Positions 15,943-23,401 of a stretch of DNA of 24,440 nt are shown here, piece by piece (positions within the stretch are counted from its first letter, which is position 1; every line of letters begins with the position of its first letter). Under the pieces are notes generated by a model. The model had not been told where the DNA came from. It saw only the letters and a program-made list of their open reading frames with translations, and did not search any database. Source of the DNA: Deltaproteobacteria bacterium. Its GTDB lineage: Bacteria > Desulfobacterota > Binatia > UBA9968. Where the stretch lies: positions 1 through 24,440 of the forward strand of contig JAHKKJ010000002.1 in NCBI GenBank assembly GCA_020027655.1, read 5' to 3'. The position numbers and the translations under genes were made by a program.

Positions 15943-16398
15943 ATGGCAAAAGCCGAAGACGCCGTCGAGGAAAAACCGGAAAAGAAAACTGAAGGGCAGG
16001 CCGAGCAGAAGTCTGCGGACAAGGCCGCGCGCAAGAAGCGGGGACGAAAAAATATCTCCGAGGGCGTAGTTCATATTCATTCGACCTTCAATAACACGAT
16101 TGTTACGATTACGGATTACCAAGGTAACGTGATCTCGTGGTCAAGTGCCGGAAGCATGGGTTTCAAAGGCTCTCGAAAAGGGACTCCATTTGCGGCCCAG
16201 CAGGCAGCGGATAGCGCGGCCAAAAAAGCGATGGATCACGGGCTGCGAAGCGTTCAGATCTTTGTCCGGGGCCCGGGCGCGGGGCGAGAGTCGGCGCTGC
16301 GAGCGCTCCAGTCAGCGGGTTTCAACATCAGTTTGATTAAGGATGTAACCCCAATTCCCCACAACGGGTGCCGTCCGCCGAAACGAAGGCGGGTTTGA
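15943..16398 (+). CDS. rpsK: 30S ribosomal protein S11 with charged N-terminal extension
   Basis: Residues about 32-151 are a standard S11: KRGRKNISEGVVHIHSTFNN, SAGSMGFKGSRKGTPFAAQQ, FVRGPGAGRESALRALQSAG and the closing TPIPHNGCRPPKRRRV. The protein is 151 residues against about 129 in E. coli. The extra part is an N-terminal segment (residues 1-30) rich in Lys, Glu and Ala. ATG 15943 is preceded by AGGAGAACC, so translation probably does begin there. S11 sits on the 30S platform near the Shine-Dalgarno helix. Confidence 0.96.
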   Translation: MAKAEDAVEEKPEKKTEGQAEQKSADKAARKKRGRKNISEGVVHIHSTFNNTIVTITDYQGNVISWSSAGSMGFKGSRKGTPFAAQQAADSAAKKAMDHGLRSVQIFVRGPGAGRESALRALQSAGFNISLIKDVTPIPHNGCRPPKRRRV

Positions 16399-16411
16399 TA
16401 AGGAGGAAGGA

Positions 16412-17038
16412 TTGGCTAGATACACGGAATCTGTGTGCCGGCTCTGCAGGCGAGAAAACCTCAAGCTGTTTCTGAAAGGGGAGCGCTGTTACACGGACAA
16501 GTGCGCCATTGAAAGGCGCAACTATCCCCCGGGGCAGCATGGCCAGAAGAGACCCAAATTCTCTGAGTACAGCATTCAGCTGCGCGAGAAGCAAAAGGTA
16601 AAACGGATGTACGGCCTGCTGGAGAATCAATTTCGTCGTACCTTCGCCCGGGCGAGCCGCGAGAAGGGGATTACCGGAGAAGCCTTGCTAGTTTTACTGG
16701 AGCGGCGGCTCGACAACGTGAGCTATCGGCTTGGGTTTGCCAGTTCCAGAGCAGAAGGCCGATTGCTCGTTCGGCAGGGGCATATTCTGGTTAACGGGAA
16801 GCGAGTCAATATTCCGTCTTATGTTGTTCGGGTTGGCGACGAAGTTTCTGTCAAAGAGGCTAGTCGGCAAATGGCGAGAGTCTTGACGGCGATGGAGGGC
16901 GCACAGCGTCGCGGTGTGCCGGAATGGGCGGAACTCAACCGGGATGCCTTTAGTGGGCGGGTCAAATTAATGCCCGCGCGCAGCGACATCACGATGCCCA
17001 TTAACGAAAAATTAATCGTAGAATTATATTCGAAGTAA
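16412..17038 (+). CDS. rpsD: 30S ribosomal protein S4, zinc-binding form
   Basis: A 208-residue S4 with an N-terminal zinc knuckle (C9, C12, C26 and C31 in the MARYTESVCRLCRRENLKLF region) and a central S4 RNA-binding domain (LERRLDNVSYRLGFASSRAE, then RQGHILVNGKRVNIPSYVVR). S4 nucleates assembly of the 16S 5' domain. The start is TTG 16412, a few bases behind the strong AAGGAGGAAGG. The sequence ends IMPINEKLIVELYSK-like (MPINEKLIVELYSK), as is normal. Confidence 0.97.
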   Translation: MARYTESVCRLCRRENLKLFLKGERCYTDKCAIERRNYPPGQHGQKRPKFSEYSIQLREKQKVKRMYGLLENQFRRTFARASREKGITGEALLVLLERRLDNVSYRLGFASSRAEGRLLVRQGHILVNGKRVNIPSYVVRVGDEVSVKEASRQMARVLTAMEGAQRRGVPEWAELNRDAFSGRVKLMPARSDITMPINEKLIVELYSK

Positions 17039-17059
17039 TTTTCGAATGTGGGAGACGCT

Positions 17060-18088
17060 ATGTCCACAATGTATCGGCATTGGACGGATTTGATCAAACC
17101 CAAGCAACTGGAAGTCGAAGAGAAGTCATTAACCTCCACCTATGGAAAGTTTTATGCGGAGCCCTTTGAGCGCGGTTTTGGCCAGACCATCGGCAACACC
17201 CTGCGTAGAATCCTGCTTTCCTCGCTCATGGGCGCATCCATTGTCGCCGTTCGCATCAAGGGGATTCTCCATGAATTCTCAACCATCCCCGGGGTTACGG
17301 AAGACGTAACCGATATCATATTAAATCTGAAAGAGGTGCGACTCCGGCTCAATGATGGCGAGCAGCAGACGCTTAAAATCGATGCCAAAGGGCCAGGAAC
17401 GGTGCAGGCAAAAGATATCGTCGCTCCCGCTACCGTGGAAATATTAAATCCTGAACATAAGATAGCCACCCTATCGCGCGACGCCAAGTTAGAAGCGGAG
17501 ATCACTGCAAAACTCGGTCGCGGTTATGTCCCTGCAGAAAGGAATAAAGAAGAAGGGGCACCGGTGGATACGATTTTTATCGACGCGGTTTTTTCACCCA
17601 TCCACAAGGTGAACTTTACGGTGACCAACGCTCGCGTGGGCCAACGGACCGATTATGATCGTTTGGTGTTTGAGGTTTACACCGACGGTAGCGTCAAGCC
17701 GGAAGACGCCGTGGCCTATGCGGCAAAGATTCTCCAGGACCAGGTTGGGATCTTCGTGAACTTCCAGGACGAACCCCGTCAGGAGAAACGCGAAGATGGA
17801 CCCGCGATTCCATTGAACGATAATCTTTTCCGCAGCGTGGATGAGTTGGAATTTTCCGTGCGCTCGCAGAACTGCCTTCAAAACGCTGATATCAAGTACA
17901 TTGGTGAGCTGGTCCAGAAGACCGAACAAGAGATGCTGAAGACGAAGAATTTCGGCCACAAGTCGCTCAACGAGATCAAGGAAATTCTTCGTGAGATGGG
18001 GCTGGAACTGGGCATGAAGATCGATCATTTTCCCTCCCGAGAAGAGATTGAAAACCGCCGGCGCACCAGTGAGAAGGAAACGGCATAA
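17060..18088 (+). CDS. rpoA: DNA-directed RNA polymerase subunit alpha
   Basis: A 342-residue alpha subunit when begun at ATG 17060, which lies 5 bases after GGGAG (17050-17054). A GTG at 17048 is in frame but would put that site inside the gene. The N-terminal assembly domain shows YAEPFERGFGQTIGNTLRRI and LLSSLMGASIVAVRIKGILH. The C-terminal domain, which binds UP elements and activators, has ELEFSVRSQNCLQNADIKYI followed by GELVQKTEQEMLKTKNFGHK. Both are intact. rplQ follows after 3 bp. Confidence 0.98.
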   Translation: MSTMYRHWTDLIKPKQLEVEEKSLTSTYGKFYAEPFERGFGQTIGNTLRRILLSSLMGASIVAVRIKGILHEFSTIPGVTEDVTDIILNLKEVRLRLNDGEQQTLKIDAKGPGTVQAKDIVAPATVEILNPEHKIATLSRDAKLEAEITAKLGRGYVPAERNKEEGAPVDTIFIDAVFSPIHKVNFTVTNARVGQRTDYDRLVFEVYTDGSVKPEDAVAYAAKILQDQVGIFVNFQDEPRQEKREDGPAIPLNDNLFRSVDELEFSVRSQNCLQNADIKYIGELVQKTEQEMLKTKNFGHKSLNEIKEILREMGLELGMKIDHFPSREEIENRRRTSEKETA

Positions 18089-18091
18089 ACG

Positions 18092-18553
18092 ATGCGCCAT
18101 CTCAAGTCAGGCAGAAAACTTAGTCGAACTCCCAGTCACCGGTGGGCTTTAATGCGCAATCTCATCACCTGTTTGCTACGCGATGAGAGGATTCAAACCA
18201 CAGACCCGAAAGCCAAAGAGGTGAGACGTTGGGCTGATCGCGTTATTACGTTGGGCAAACGAGGCAGCTTGCACGCTAGGCGTCAGGCCCTGGAAATCGT
18301 TCGTGATAAAGCGACCGTGCGCAAACTGTTCGACACCCTCGCGCCACGCTTCAAGGATCGTCCTGGCGGCTATACCCGGATCGTCAAGATCGGTCGGCGG
18401 CGTGGAGATTCAGCGCCGATTTCGTTGATAGAATTAGTCGCCAGTGCGGAGAATGCGGTTGAAGCTCCGTCCGGGAGAAGGAGAAGACGAAGTCGAGGAA
18501 GGGCAGCAGCCAAAGAGACCGGCGCCCAAGGGAAAAACCCGCCGACCGCGTAG
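18092..18553 (+). CDS. rplQ: 50S ribosomal protein L17 with basic C-terminal tail
   Basis: Residues 1-about 118 are a typical L17: MRHLKSGRKLSRTPSHRWAL, then MRNLITCLLRDERIQTTDPK and GGYTRIVKIGRRRGDSAPIS. The protein is 153 residues against about 127 in E. coli. The surplus is a tail from residue 125 containing GRRRRRSRGRAAA. L17 lies near the tunnel exit. It is the last gene of the block and is followed by a strong terminator. Confidence 0.96.
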   Translation: MRHLKSGRKLSRTPSHRWALMRNLITCLLRDERIQTTDPKAKEVRRWADRVITLGKRGSLHARRQALEIVRDKATVRKLFDTLAPRFKDRPGGYTRIVKIGRRRGDSAPISLIELVASAENAVEAPSGRRRRRSRGRAAAKETGAQGKNPPTA

Positions 18554-18583
18554 TATAGTCATCCCTTTTTAGCGGCAAAACAA

Positions 18584-18633
18584 GTGCCGGCGCCAGGTGG
18601 TTTGTTCGTTCCACCTAGCTGCCGGCTTTTTTA
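18584..18633 (+). terminator. intrinsic terminator ending the ribosomal gene block
   Basis: A two-part stem, GCCGGC (18586-18591) with GCCGGC (18621-18626) and AGGTGG (18595-18600) with CCACCT (18611-18616), closes a 10-base loop. The interruption is small (3 bases on the left, 4 on the right) and a run of six T follows directly. It lies 30 bp after the rplQ stop, where the co-directional translation genes end and unrelated genes begin. Confidence 0.9.
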
Positions 18634-18744
18634 TTGTCAGGTGCGTATTTATCGCCAGCGTGAAAATCCTAGCGTCAATCTAAGGAACCAATAGCTTTTG
18701 TTCGCCGGACGGTCGTGATATGAGGCACGAGGGAAAGGAAGGCG

Positions 18745-19110
18745 ATGGGGTTACTGCATCGATCGCTCAGCGATATCTTGCGCATTGACTTAAACGTCGG
18801 TGCTTTGGATCAACTCCAGTGGCGCGACCTCGGCAAGGGTCTTTCCATGTCCCGATTAGCGCGCGAAGGAAAACGGGAGTTGATTCTTTATCGAATTGCC
18901 GCCAACGCCGCTTCGGACGCGTTTTTGAAGCACGAACACATTGGCGGCGAGTTTTATCTTGTCCTTAGAGGCAAAATCGCCGATGAGACCGGAGAGTATG
19001 TGAAAGGCGACCTGGTTTTTTTGGATCAGCAGTCGGTGCATACGCCACGGGCAGTTGGTGATACGGTAGTATTAGTGCTATGGCCGGAGGGGGTGCGGAT
19101 CGTAGATTGA
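18745..19110 (+). CDS. small ChrR-type cupin protein
   Basis: A 121-residue single-domain cupin starting at ATG 18745 behind AAGGAAGG. The metal-binding motif HEHIGGEFYLVLRG supplies H63, H65 and E69, and SVHTP supplies H99, giving a full three-His one-Glu site. The pattern GGEFYLVLRGKIADETGEY and GDLVFLDQQSVHTPRA is that of the anti-ECFsigma ChrR-like cupin family (Cupin_7). There is no N-terminal zinc-binding anti-sigma domain, so it is more likely a stand-alone cupin of unknown substrate than a sigma regulator. It is followed after 28 bp by a dehydrogenase gene and may share its transcript. Confidence 0.85.
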   Translation: MGLLHRSLSDILRIDLNVGALDQLQWRDLGKGLSMSRLAREGKRELILYRIAANAASDAFLKHEHIGGEFYLVLRGKIADETGEYVKGDLVFLDQQSVHTPRAVGDTVVLVLWPEGVRIVD

Positions 19111-19138
19111 ACAGGAACAATCAACGACGGGAGGATTT

Positions 19139-20023
19139 ATGAGAACCTTGGGATTTATCGGTACGGGCGGGATGGGCAGTGGCATGGCAGCAAACCTGAT
19201 CAAAGCGGGTTACAGCTTGGTCGTTAATGATTTGCGGCGGGAGCAGGCACGGGGATTGGAGAGTCAGGGGGCAGCGTTCAAGGAGTCGCCCCGAGCGGTT
19301 GCCGAGTCCTGTGAGATGGTGCTTTCGATGCTGCCGTACAATGAAGCGGTTCGAGCGGTCGGACTGGGTGGCGGCGGATTGCACGAAGCCGCTAGCGGCG
19401 CCAAGCTGTGGGTTGATTTCAGCAGTATCGACAAGAAGACGATTGTTGGGGTGAATGCTGAGCTGCAGAAAAAAGGGTGGACTGTTCTCGACGGCTCTGC
19501 CGGCGGTGTCGAGGAAGCAGCAGCAGCGGGAACGCTCTCGCTCTGGATCTCGGGATCGAAAGAACTGTTTGATCAGCATCAGCCTGTCTTTAAGGCGATG
19601 GGCAAAAAAATTCTCTACGTCGGCGAGCTCGGCAACGCCAAGTTGGTGAAAAACGCCATGGCGATGTTCGCAGCAATTCAACACTTGGGGCTCGCAGAGA
19701 TTTTCTCTTGGCTGAAAAAGGGAGGCGTGACCGAAGAAGCTTTTTACACTGTTTTGAAGAATTCCCAGCAGAGCTCCGAAGCCATCGACCGCATCTGTGA
19801 GATCGTTGTCAGTCGAAAATACAAACCCCGCAAGTCGTGGATGCCCAAAGATGTCGGCTTCGGCCTGGACATGGCTCGCGAGATGGAGGTGCCGGTTCCT
19901 TTCACCGCATTAGCTTATCAGATGTTTTCTATCGCCCAGGCCACCGGCCTTGACGGATATGAGGCCACCGGCATTGCCTGCAACGTGTTCGATCTGATTA
20001 CGGGGCAAAAGCAGGGCCATTAA
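19139..20023 (+). CDS. 3-hydroxyisobutyrate dehydrogenase-family NAD(P)-dependent oxidoreductase
   Basis: A 294-residue beta-hydroxyacid dehydrogenase. The N-terminal Rossmann motif GFIGTGGMGSGMAANL (residues 5-20) binds NAD(P); the usual length fits. The substrate loop reads DGSAGGVEEAAAAGTL (118-133), where the family normally has SGG followed by a GA and GTL pattern, and the Ser is replaced by Ala. The catalytic lysine is probably K168 in GNAKLVKN, with N172 at the expected +4 position. The family includes 3-hydroxyisobutyrate, tartronate semialdehyde and related reductases; the specific substrate cannot be assigned. Start ATG 19139 follows GGGAGG. Confidence 0.9.
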   Translation: MRTLGFIGTGGMGSGMAANLIKAGYSLVVNDLRREQARGLESQGAAFKESPRAVAESCEMVLSMLPYNEAVRAVGLGGGGLHEAASGAKLWVDFSSIDKKTIVGVNAELQKKGWTVLDGSAGGVEEAAAAGTLSLWISGSKELFDQHQPVFKAMGKKILYVGELGNAKLVKNAMAMFAAIQHLGLAEIFSWLKKGGVTEEAFYTVLKNSQQSSEAIDRICEIVVSRKYKPRKSWMPKDVGFGLDMAREMEVPVPFTALAYQMFSIAQATGLDGYEATGIACNVFDLITGQKQGH

Positions 20024-20037
20024 AAGGAGGGGCGATT

Positions 20038-20226
20038 GTGTCCCCCTGGAACGCCTCTCGCGTTTTCTTAGCTATCTCTTCCCCAATCGTCAGCGTCCAA
20101 TCGTATCTATGCCAAATCGTCGGCGCCATGTTTCCTTTCGCTTCGGCTGCGCAGAACACGTTCGGGCAATTAACTCGTAAGGCCTTGGAGCCGGCAGATG
20201 AGACGGCGAACGAAGCTTGTCCATGA
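20038..20226 (+). CDS. uncertain small ORF between the dehydrogenase and the lapA-like gene
   Basis: A 62-residue frame begins at GTG 20038, five bases after a perfect AAGGAGGGG (20024-20032), and ends just before the ribosome-binding site of the next gene. The protein (MSPWNASRVFLAISSPIVSV at the start) matches no family I recognise. The opposite strand is also open across this stretch, in a frame (within 19998-20402) whose composition looks as protein-like as this one. Either frame, a decayed gene or a non-coding spacer would fit. The good Shine-Dalgarno is the main argument for translation. Confidence 0.25.
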   Translation: MSPWNASRVFLAISSPIVSVQSYLCQIVGAMFPFASAAQNTFGQLTRKALEPADETANEACP

Positions 20227-20238
20227 AGGGAGGTTTGT

Positions 20239-20739
20239 ATGTACTTGCGCACCTTACTCATCCTGATTGTACTTGGAGCTGTGGCTATTTTCGCGGCCAT
20301 CAACTGGAAAGCGTTCATGGCACCGACAACGTTGTCAGTGGTTTTCGCCACTGTGGAGGCGCCGCTCGGGTTTATTTTGCTCGTCATCGTTGGTCTGCTC
20401 ACTTTGTTATTTCTGCTGTACGTGGTCTATTTGCAGTCCTCCATCCTCGTGGAGAACCGGCGTAATGCACGCGAACTGCAAGCACAGCGCGAACTCGCCG
20501 ACCAAGCGGAAGCTTCCCGGTTCAGCCAACTTCGCGCATTTCTGGAAAAAGAGCTGGGAGGACTCGGGGAAAAAACCGAGCAATCAAAGGTGGTCGTGTT
20601 GGCGAAACTTGAAGAGCTTGAACGCGAGCTGCGTTCGGTGGTCGAGCAGTCCGGAAATACGCTGGCCGCTTATATTGGGGAGATCGAGGATAGGCTGGAA
20701 CGAACTTCCGGTGAACGGTCTTCAAAGGACCCTGCCTGA
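20239..20739 (+). CDS. LapA-like two-helix inner-membrane protein (DUF1049)
   Basis: A 166-residue protein starting at ATG 20239 with AAGGGAGG a few bases upstream. Two hydrophobic segments (about residues 3-20 and 43-65) flank the signature NWKAF and a segment with PLGFILL, as in the lipopolysaccharide assembly protein A (LapA/DUF1049) domain. Behind the second helix is a charged, heptad-rich region (about 70-150, with ELQAQRELADQA and LEELERELRSVVEQ) likely to form a coiled coil. LapA works with LapB in controlling LPS synthesis in E. coli. No lapB neighbour is visible here, so the role is inferred from fold only. Confidence 0.8.
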   Translation: MYLRTLLILIVLGAVAIFAAINWKAFMAPTTLSVVFATVEAPLGFILLVIVGLLTLLFLLYVVYLQSSILVENRRNARELQAQRELADQAEASRFSQLRAFLEKELGGLGEKTEQSKVVVLAKLEELERELRSVVEQSGNTLAAYIGEIEDRLERTSGERSSKDPA

Positions 20740-20828
20740 AAGAGATCTAAGGTATCCGTAGCCTACGCATAATAAGTTCAGCCTGGGAACTAACTGATTG
20801 CCGCCGCGTCAATCTTTCTAGCGGCCGC

Positions 20829-20857
20829 TTGCGTCATACGTAGAAAGCCATTATAAA
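20829..20857 (+). promoter_or_regulatory. possible sigma70-type promoter upstream of argS
   Basis: TTGCGT (20829-20834) and TATAAA (20852-20857) are separated by 17 bp, a good -10 with a half-matching -35. It lies about 110 bp before argS in a 229-bp gap following the lapA-like gene. A 7-bp inverted repeat (CTTTCTA 20814-20820, TAGAAAG 20841-20847) straddles the -35 region and its loop includes GCGGCCGC; it might be an operator, but this is unsupported beyond symmetry. Confidence 0.4.
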
Positions 20858-20934
20858 TAGCTAACTACCTCTGCTAAAAAACGAGTTTTCCGCAAAAATT
20901 GTATGAAAAAGCTATTTGGGTACTGGTGGGGCAC

Positions 20935-20985
20935 ATGCTAGAGACGCTCAGAATAAACCAGAATAGAAATGCGAAGTCACCTTAG
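20935..20985 (+). promoter_or_regulatory. possible leader peptide ORF overlapping the argS start
   Basis: A 16-codon frame starts at ATG 20935, behind the G-rich GGTGGGG, and ends at TAG 20983-20985, inside argS and out of frame with it. The predicted peptide is MLETLRINQNRNAKSP, with two AGA arginine codons (20950-20952 and 20965-20967) just before the argS start. The argS start itself has no evident Shine-Dalgarno. Reading of the short frame could influence argS translation. This is a suggestion from arrangement alone. Confidence 0.3.
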
Positions 20986-22669
20986 GGAGCTTTTAACCCA
21001 AGCCATCGAGAAAACGGCGAAGGGGGGAGAGCTGAATTCAACAGAGCTCCCCCCTTTGCTTCTTGAGCCGCCCAAGCAGCGGGAGTTTGGCGACCTGGCA
21101 ACTAACGTCGCGATGTTGTGGGCGCAAAAGGCCAAAAAACCGCCACGGGTCATCGCGGAGATGATCCTCAAGAATCTCGAGGATCCCCACGGTCTTCTCG
21201 CGCGCAAGGAGATCGCCGGTCCGGGTTTTTTGAACTTTACCTTTTCGTCGCAGTTTTACTACCAACGACTGAGGGAACTTGCGGAAGCGAAGGAAGGCAA
21301 TCTCAATATCGGTCGAGGCCGCAAGGTGCAAGTCGAGATTGCCAGTGTCAACCCGACAGGTCCGCTCCATGTCGGTCACGGGCGTGTGGCAGTTATCGGA
21401 GATGTCTTGTCGCGGCTGCACCAGGCCGTCGGCTTCGTGGTCGAGCGCGAATACTACGTCAATGACGCGGGTAAACAGATGGAGAATTTGGGGCGATCGT
21501 TGTACGCGCGTTATCAAGAGTTGTTGGGGGTGTCGTCCGAATTTCCTGTAGACGGATATCCCGGCGATTACGTGAAGGAGCTTGCCCAAGCAGTGAAGAG
21601 TGAAAACGGCTCCAAGTTTACCGCCGTATCGGAGGACGCCGCCATTGAATTTTTTACCCGATACGGGGGCGATGCGCTGCTGCAAACGATAAAAAACCAG
21701 CTTGGAGAATTCGGCATCCACTTCGATTCGTTTTTTAGCGAGAAGGCGCTCCGCGAGAGGAACGAGGTCGTCGAAACTATCGAACGCTTGCGTTCACAGG
21801 GCTTCATCTATTCACAGGACGGCGCGGAGTGGTTCAGGTCGACGGAGTTCGGCGACGACAAAGACCGCACCGTGATCAAAAGCGACGGTGAGCTTACTTA
21901 TTTCGCCAGCGACATCGCTTATCACCGAAACAAGTTCGAGCGGAAATTCAATAAGCTTATCGATGTCTGGGGTGCGGATCATCATGGCTACGTGCCGCGC
22001 TTGAAAGCGGCGGTGCAGGGACTGGGCTATGACCCGAGCATCTTGCACGTTGTCCTAGTCCAGATGGTGCAGCTCACGCGCGGCGGCGAGCCGGTGCGCA
22101 TGGGCAAACGAACCGGCGAGTTCGTATCTCTGGCAGAAGTTTTACAGGAAGTCGGGCGTGACGCGGCGCGTTTTTTCTTTTTGATGCGCAAATCGGATAG
22201 CCATCTCGATTTCGATTTAGATTTAGCGAAGCGACAGTCAAGCGATAATCCGGTCTTTTACGTGCAATATGCTCATGCCCGAGTCGCTAGCATTTTTGAG
22301 CAGGCGCGCAAGAGCGGCATGTTGGACGGTGTCGTTTGGGGTGATCGCCCGGTTATGCTGGAGCGATTGAAGCTAGGGGAGGAGTTGGAGTTGATTCGCC
22401 GGATGGTTCAGTTTAGCGACGTCTTGGAAGACAGCGTGCGGGAGCTCGAACCCCATCGCCTGGTGTTTTATCTGCTTGAATTGGCCGGGGAGTTCCATCG
22501 CTATTACAATCGCTTTCGAGTGATTTCCGATGATCTGGGGTTGACTCACGCGCGGCTATTCCTGGTCCAGAACGTTCAAACAACTATTCGCCGAGGGCTG
22601 GAAATCTTGGGGGTTGAAGCACCGATGAAAATGACCTCCCGTTCGGAAGAAGATTCGCTGAATTCCTGA
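20969..22669 (+). CDS. argS: arginyl-tRNA synthetase
   Basis: A 566-residue class I synthetase that charges tRNA-Arg with arginine using ATP. The N-terminal additional domain is followed by NPTGPLHVGHGR (residues 128-139), the HIGH-type signature, and the YYVNDAGKQMENLG segment typical of ArgRS. The WGADHHGYVPRL region and RMGKRTGEFVSL (377-388), which replaces KMSKS, complete the active site; the anticodon-binding helical domain follows. ATG 20969 is the only suitable start because an in-frame stop lies at 20939, yet it lacks a clear ribosome-binding site. An SPOR-domain gene follows after 28 bp. Confidence 0.97.
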   Translation: MRSHLRELLTQAIEKTAKGGELNSTELPPLLLEPPKQREFGDLATNVAMLWAQKAKKPPRVIAEMILKNLEDPHGLLARKEIAGPGFLNFTFSSQFYYQRLRELAEAKEGNLNIGRGRKVQVEIASVNPTGPLHVGHGRVAVIGDVLSRLHQAVGFVVEREYYVNDAGKQMENLGRSLYARYQELLGVSSEFPVDGYPGDYVKELAQAVKSENGSKFTAVSEDAAIEFFTRYGGDALLQTIKNQLGEFGIHFDSFFSEKALRERNEVVETIERLRSQGFIYSQDGAEWFRSTEFGDDKDRTVIKSDGELTYFASDIAYHRNKFERKFNKLIDVWGADHHGYVPRLKAAVQGLGYDPSILHVVLVQMVQLTRGGEPVRMGKRTGEFVSLAEVLQEVGRDAARFFFLMRKSDSHLDFDLDLAKRQSSDNPVFYVQYAHARVASIFEQARKSGMLDGVVWGDRPVMLERLKLGEELELIRRMVQFSDVLEDSVRELEPHRLVFYLLELAGEFHRYYNRFRVISDDLGLTHARLFLVQNVQTTIRRGLEILGVEAPMKMTSRSEEDSLNS

Positions 22670-22697
22670 GGCGGCTGGTCAATCGCGGAGAGTTTCG

Positions 22698-23393
22698 ATG
22701 GCTGAGAATAGAAGAGACCGGGATAAGCGTTTTTACTTTAGTCGTGGGCAGCTGGTGTTGCTCGGTGGCGCATTTACGATAACTTCGCTGATTATTTTTT
22801 TCCTGGGCATTATCGTTGGCAGGGGAATCGAAGAACGAAAAATGGCTAGGCCGGAGGAACCCCTGATCAAAATTCCCGTAAACCCATCGGCGCAAGGTAG
22901 CGGTGCAGGGCCCGCCGGTCAGGCAAAAGAAGAGCTGACATTTTACGACACGCTTGCCAAATCATCCAAAAGCGAATCCTGGCTCGAGGAAAAAGCCAGC
23001 GAGCCGAAACCACCCGAGAAGGCGGTCAAGTCGGACAGAAAAGAAGTCAAAGCCAGGGGGCGTGAAGCCTCGCCTCCGGTGTCGCTCAAAACGGAGGAGA
23101 AGGCGCCCCGGGAAAAGTCCAATGCGGTCCAACTGTCAAATTCTGTCCAAGAATTCGGTAAAGCTTGGTATGTGCAGGTCAATGCCTTCCCCGATGAGAA
23201 ATCGGGAAAAGTCTCTGTTGATAGGCTTAAGAATAAGGGCTACAAGGCCTATTTGATGGAAGCGCGAAACAACGGGAAACTCTGGTACCGTGTCCGCGTG
23301 GGCGAGTTCAGTTCACGCGAGGAAGCGGAAAGGATAGCGGATATCCTGAAATCTAAGGAGAACTTTCCTAAGGCCTTTGCCACCCGTCAGTAA
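22698..23393 (+). CDS. membrane-anchored SPOR-domain protein
   Basis: A 231-residue protein with a short cytosolic N-terminus (RRDRDKRFYFSRGQ), one transmembrane helix (about residues 18-41), a long Lys, Glu and Pro-rich periplasmic linker containing ELTFYDTL (79-86), and a C-terminal SPOR domain (about 156-231: AWYVQVNAFPDEKSG to LWYRVRVGEFSSREEAERIA). SPOR domains bind septal peptidoglycan lacking stem peptides, as in FtsN and DedD. The layout fits a cell-division-associated protein, but it is not identifiable as FtsN. It is likely co-transcribed with argS, a pairing common in Deltaproteobacteria. Confidence 0.9.
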   Translation: MAENRRDRDKRFYFSRGQLVLLGGAFTITSLIIFFLGIIVGRGIEERKMARPEEPLIKIPVNPSAQGSGAGPAGQAKEELTFYDTLAKSSKSESWLEEKASEPKPPEKAVKSDRKEVKARGREASPPVSLKTEEKAPREKSNAVQLSNSVQEFGKAWYVQVNAFPDEKSGKVSVDRLKNKGYKAYLMEARNNGKLWYRVRVGEFSSREEAERIADILKSKENFPKAFATRQ

Positions 23394-23401
23394 ACCCGGT
23401 A

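Noticed and set aside
18554..18744. promoter for the cupin gene
   Set aside because: Candidate TTGTCA and TTGTTC elements lack a -10 at suitable spacing, so no promoter was listed.
19998..20402. 134-codon minus-strand frame as an intact gene
   Set aside because: Half of it is antisense to the lapA-like gene and its end runs into the dehydrogenase gene. It was not called a gene; the middle part is kept only as a finding.
20267..20761. 164-codon plus-strand frame within the lapA-like gene
   Set aside because: Alternative-frame shadow with Trp-, Ser- and Arg-rich composition; the LapA-like frame has the better ribosome-binding site and a clear two-helix layout.
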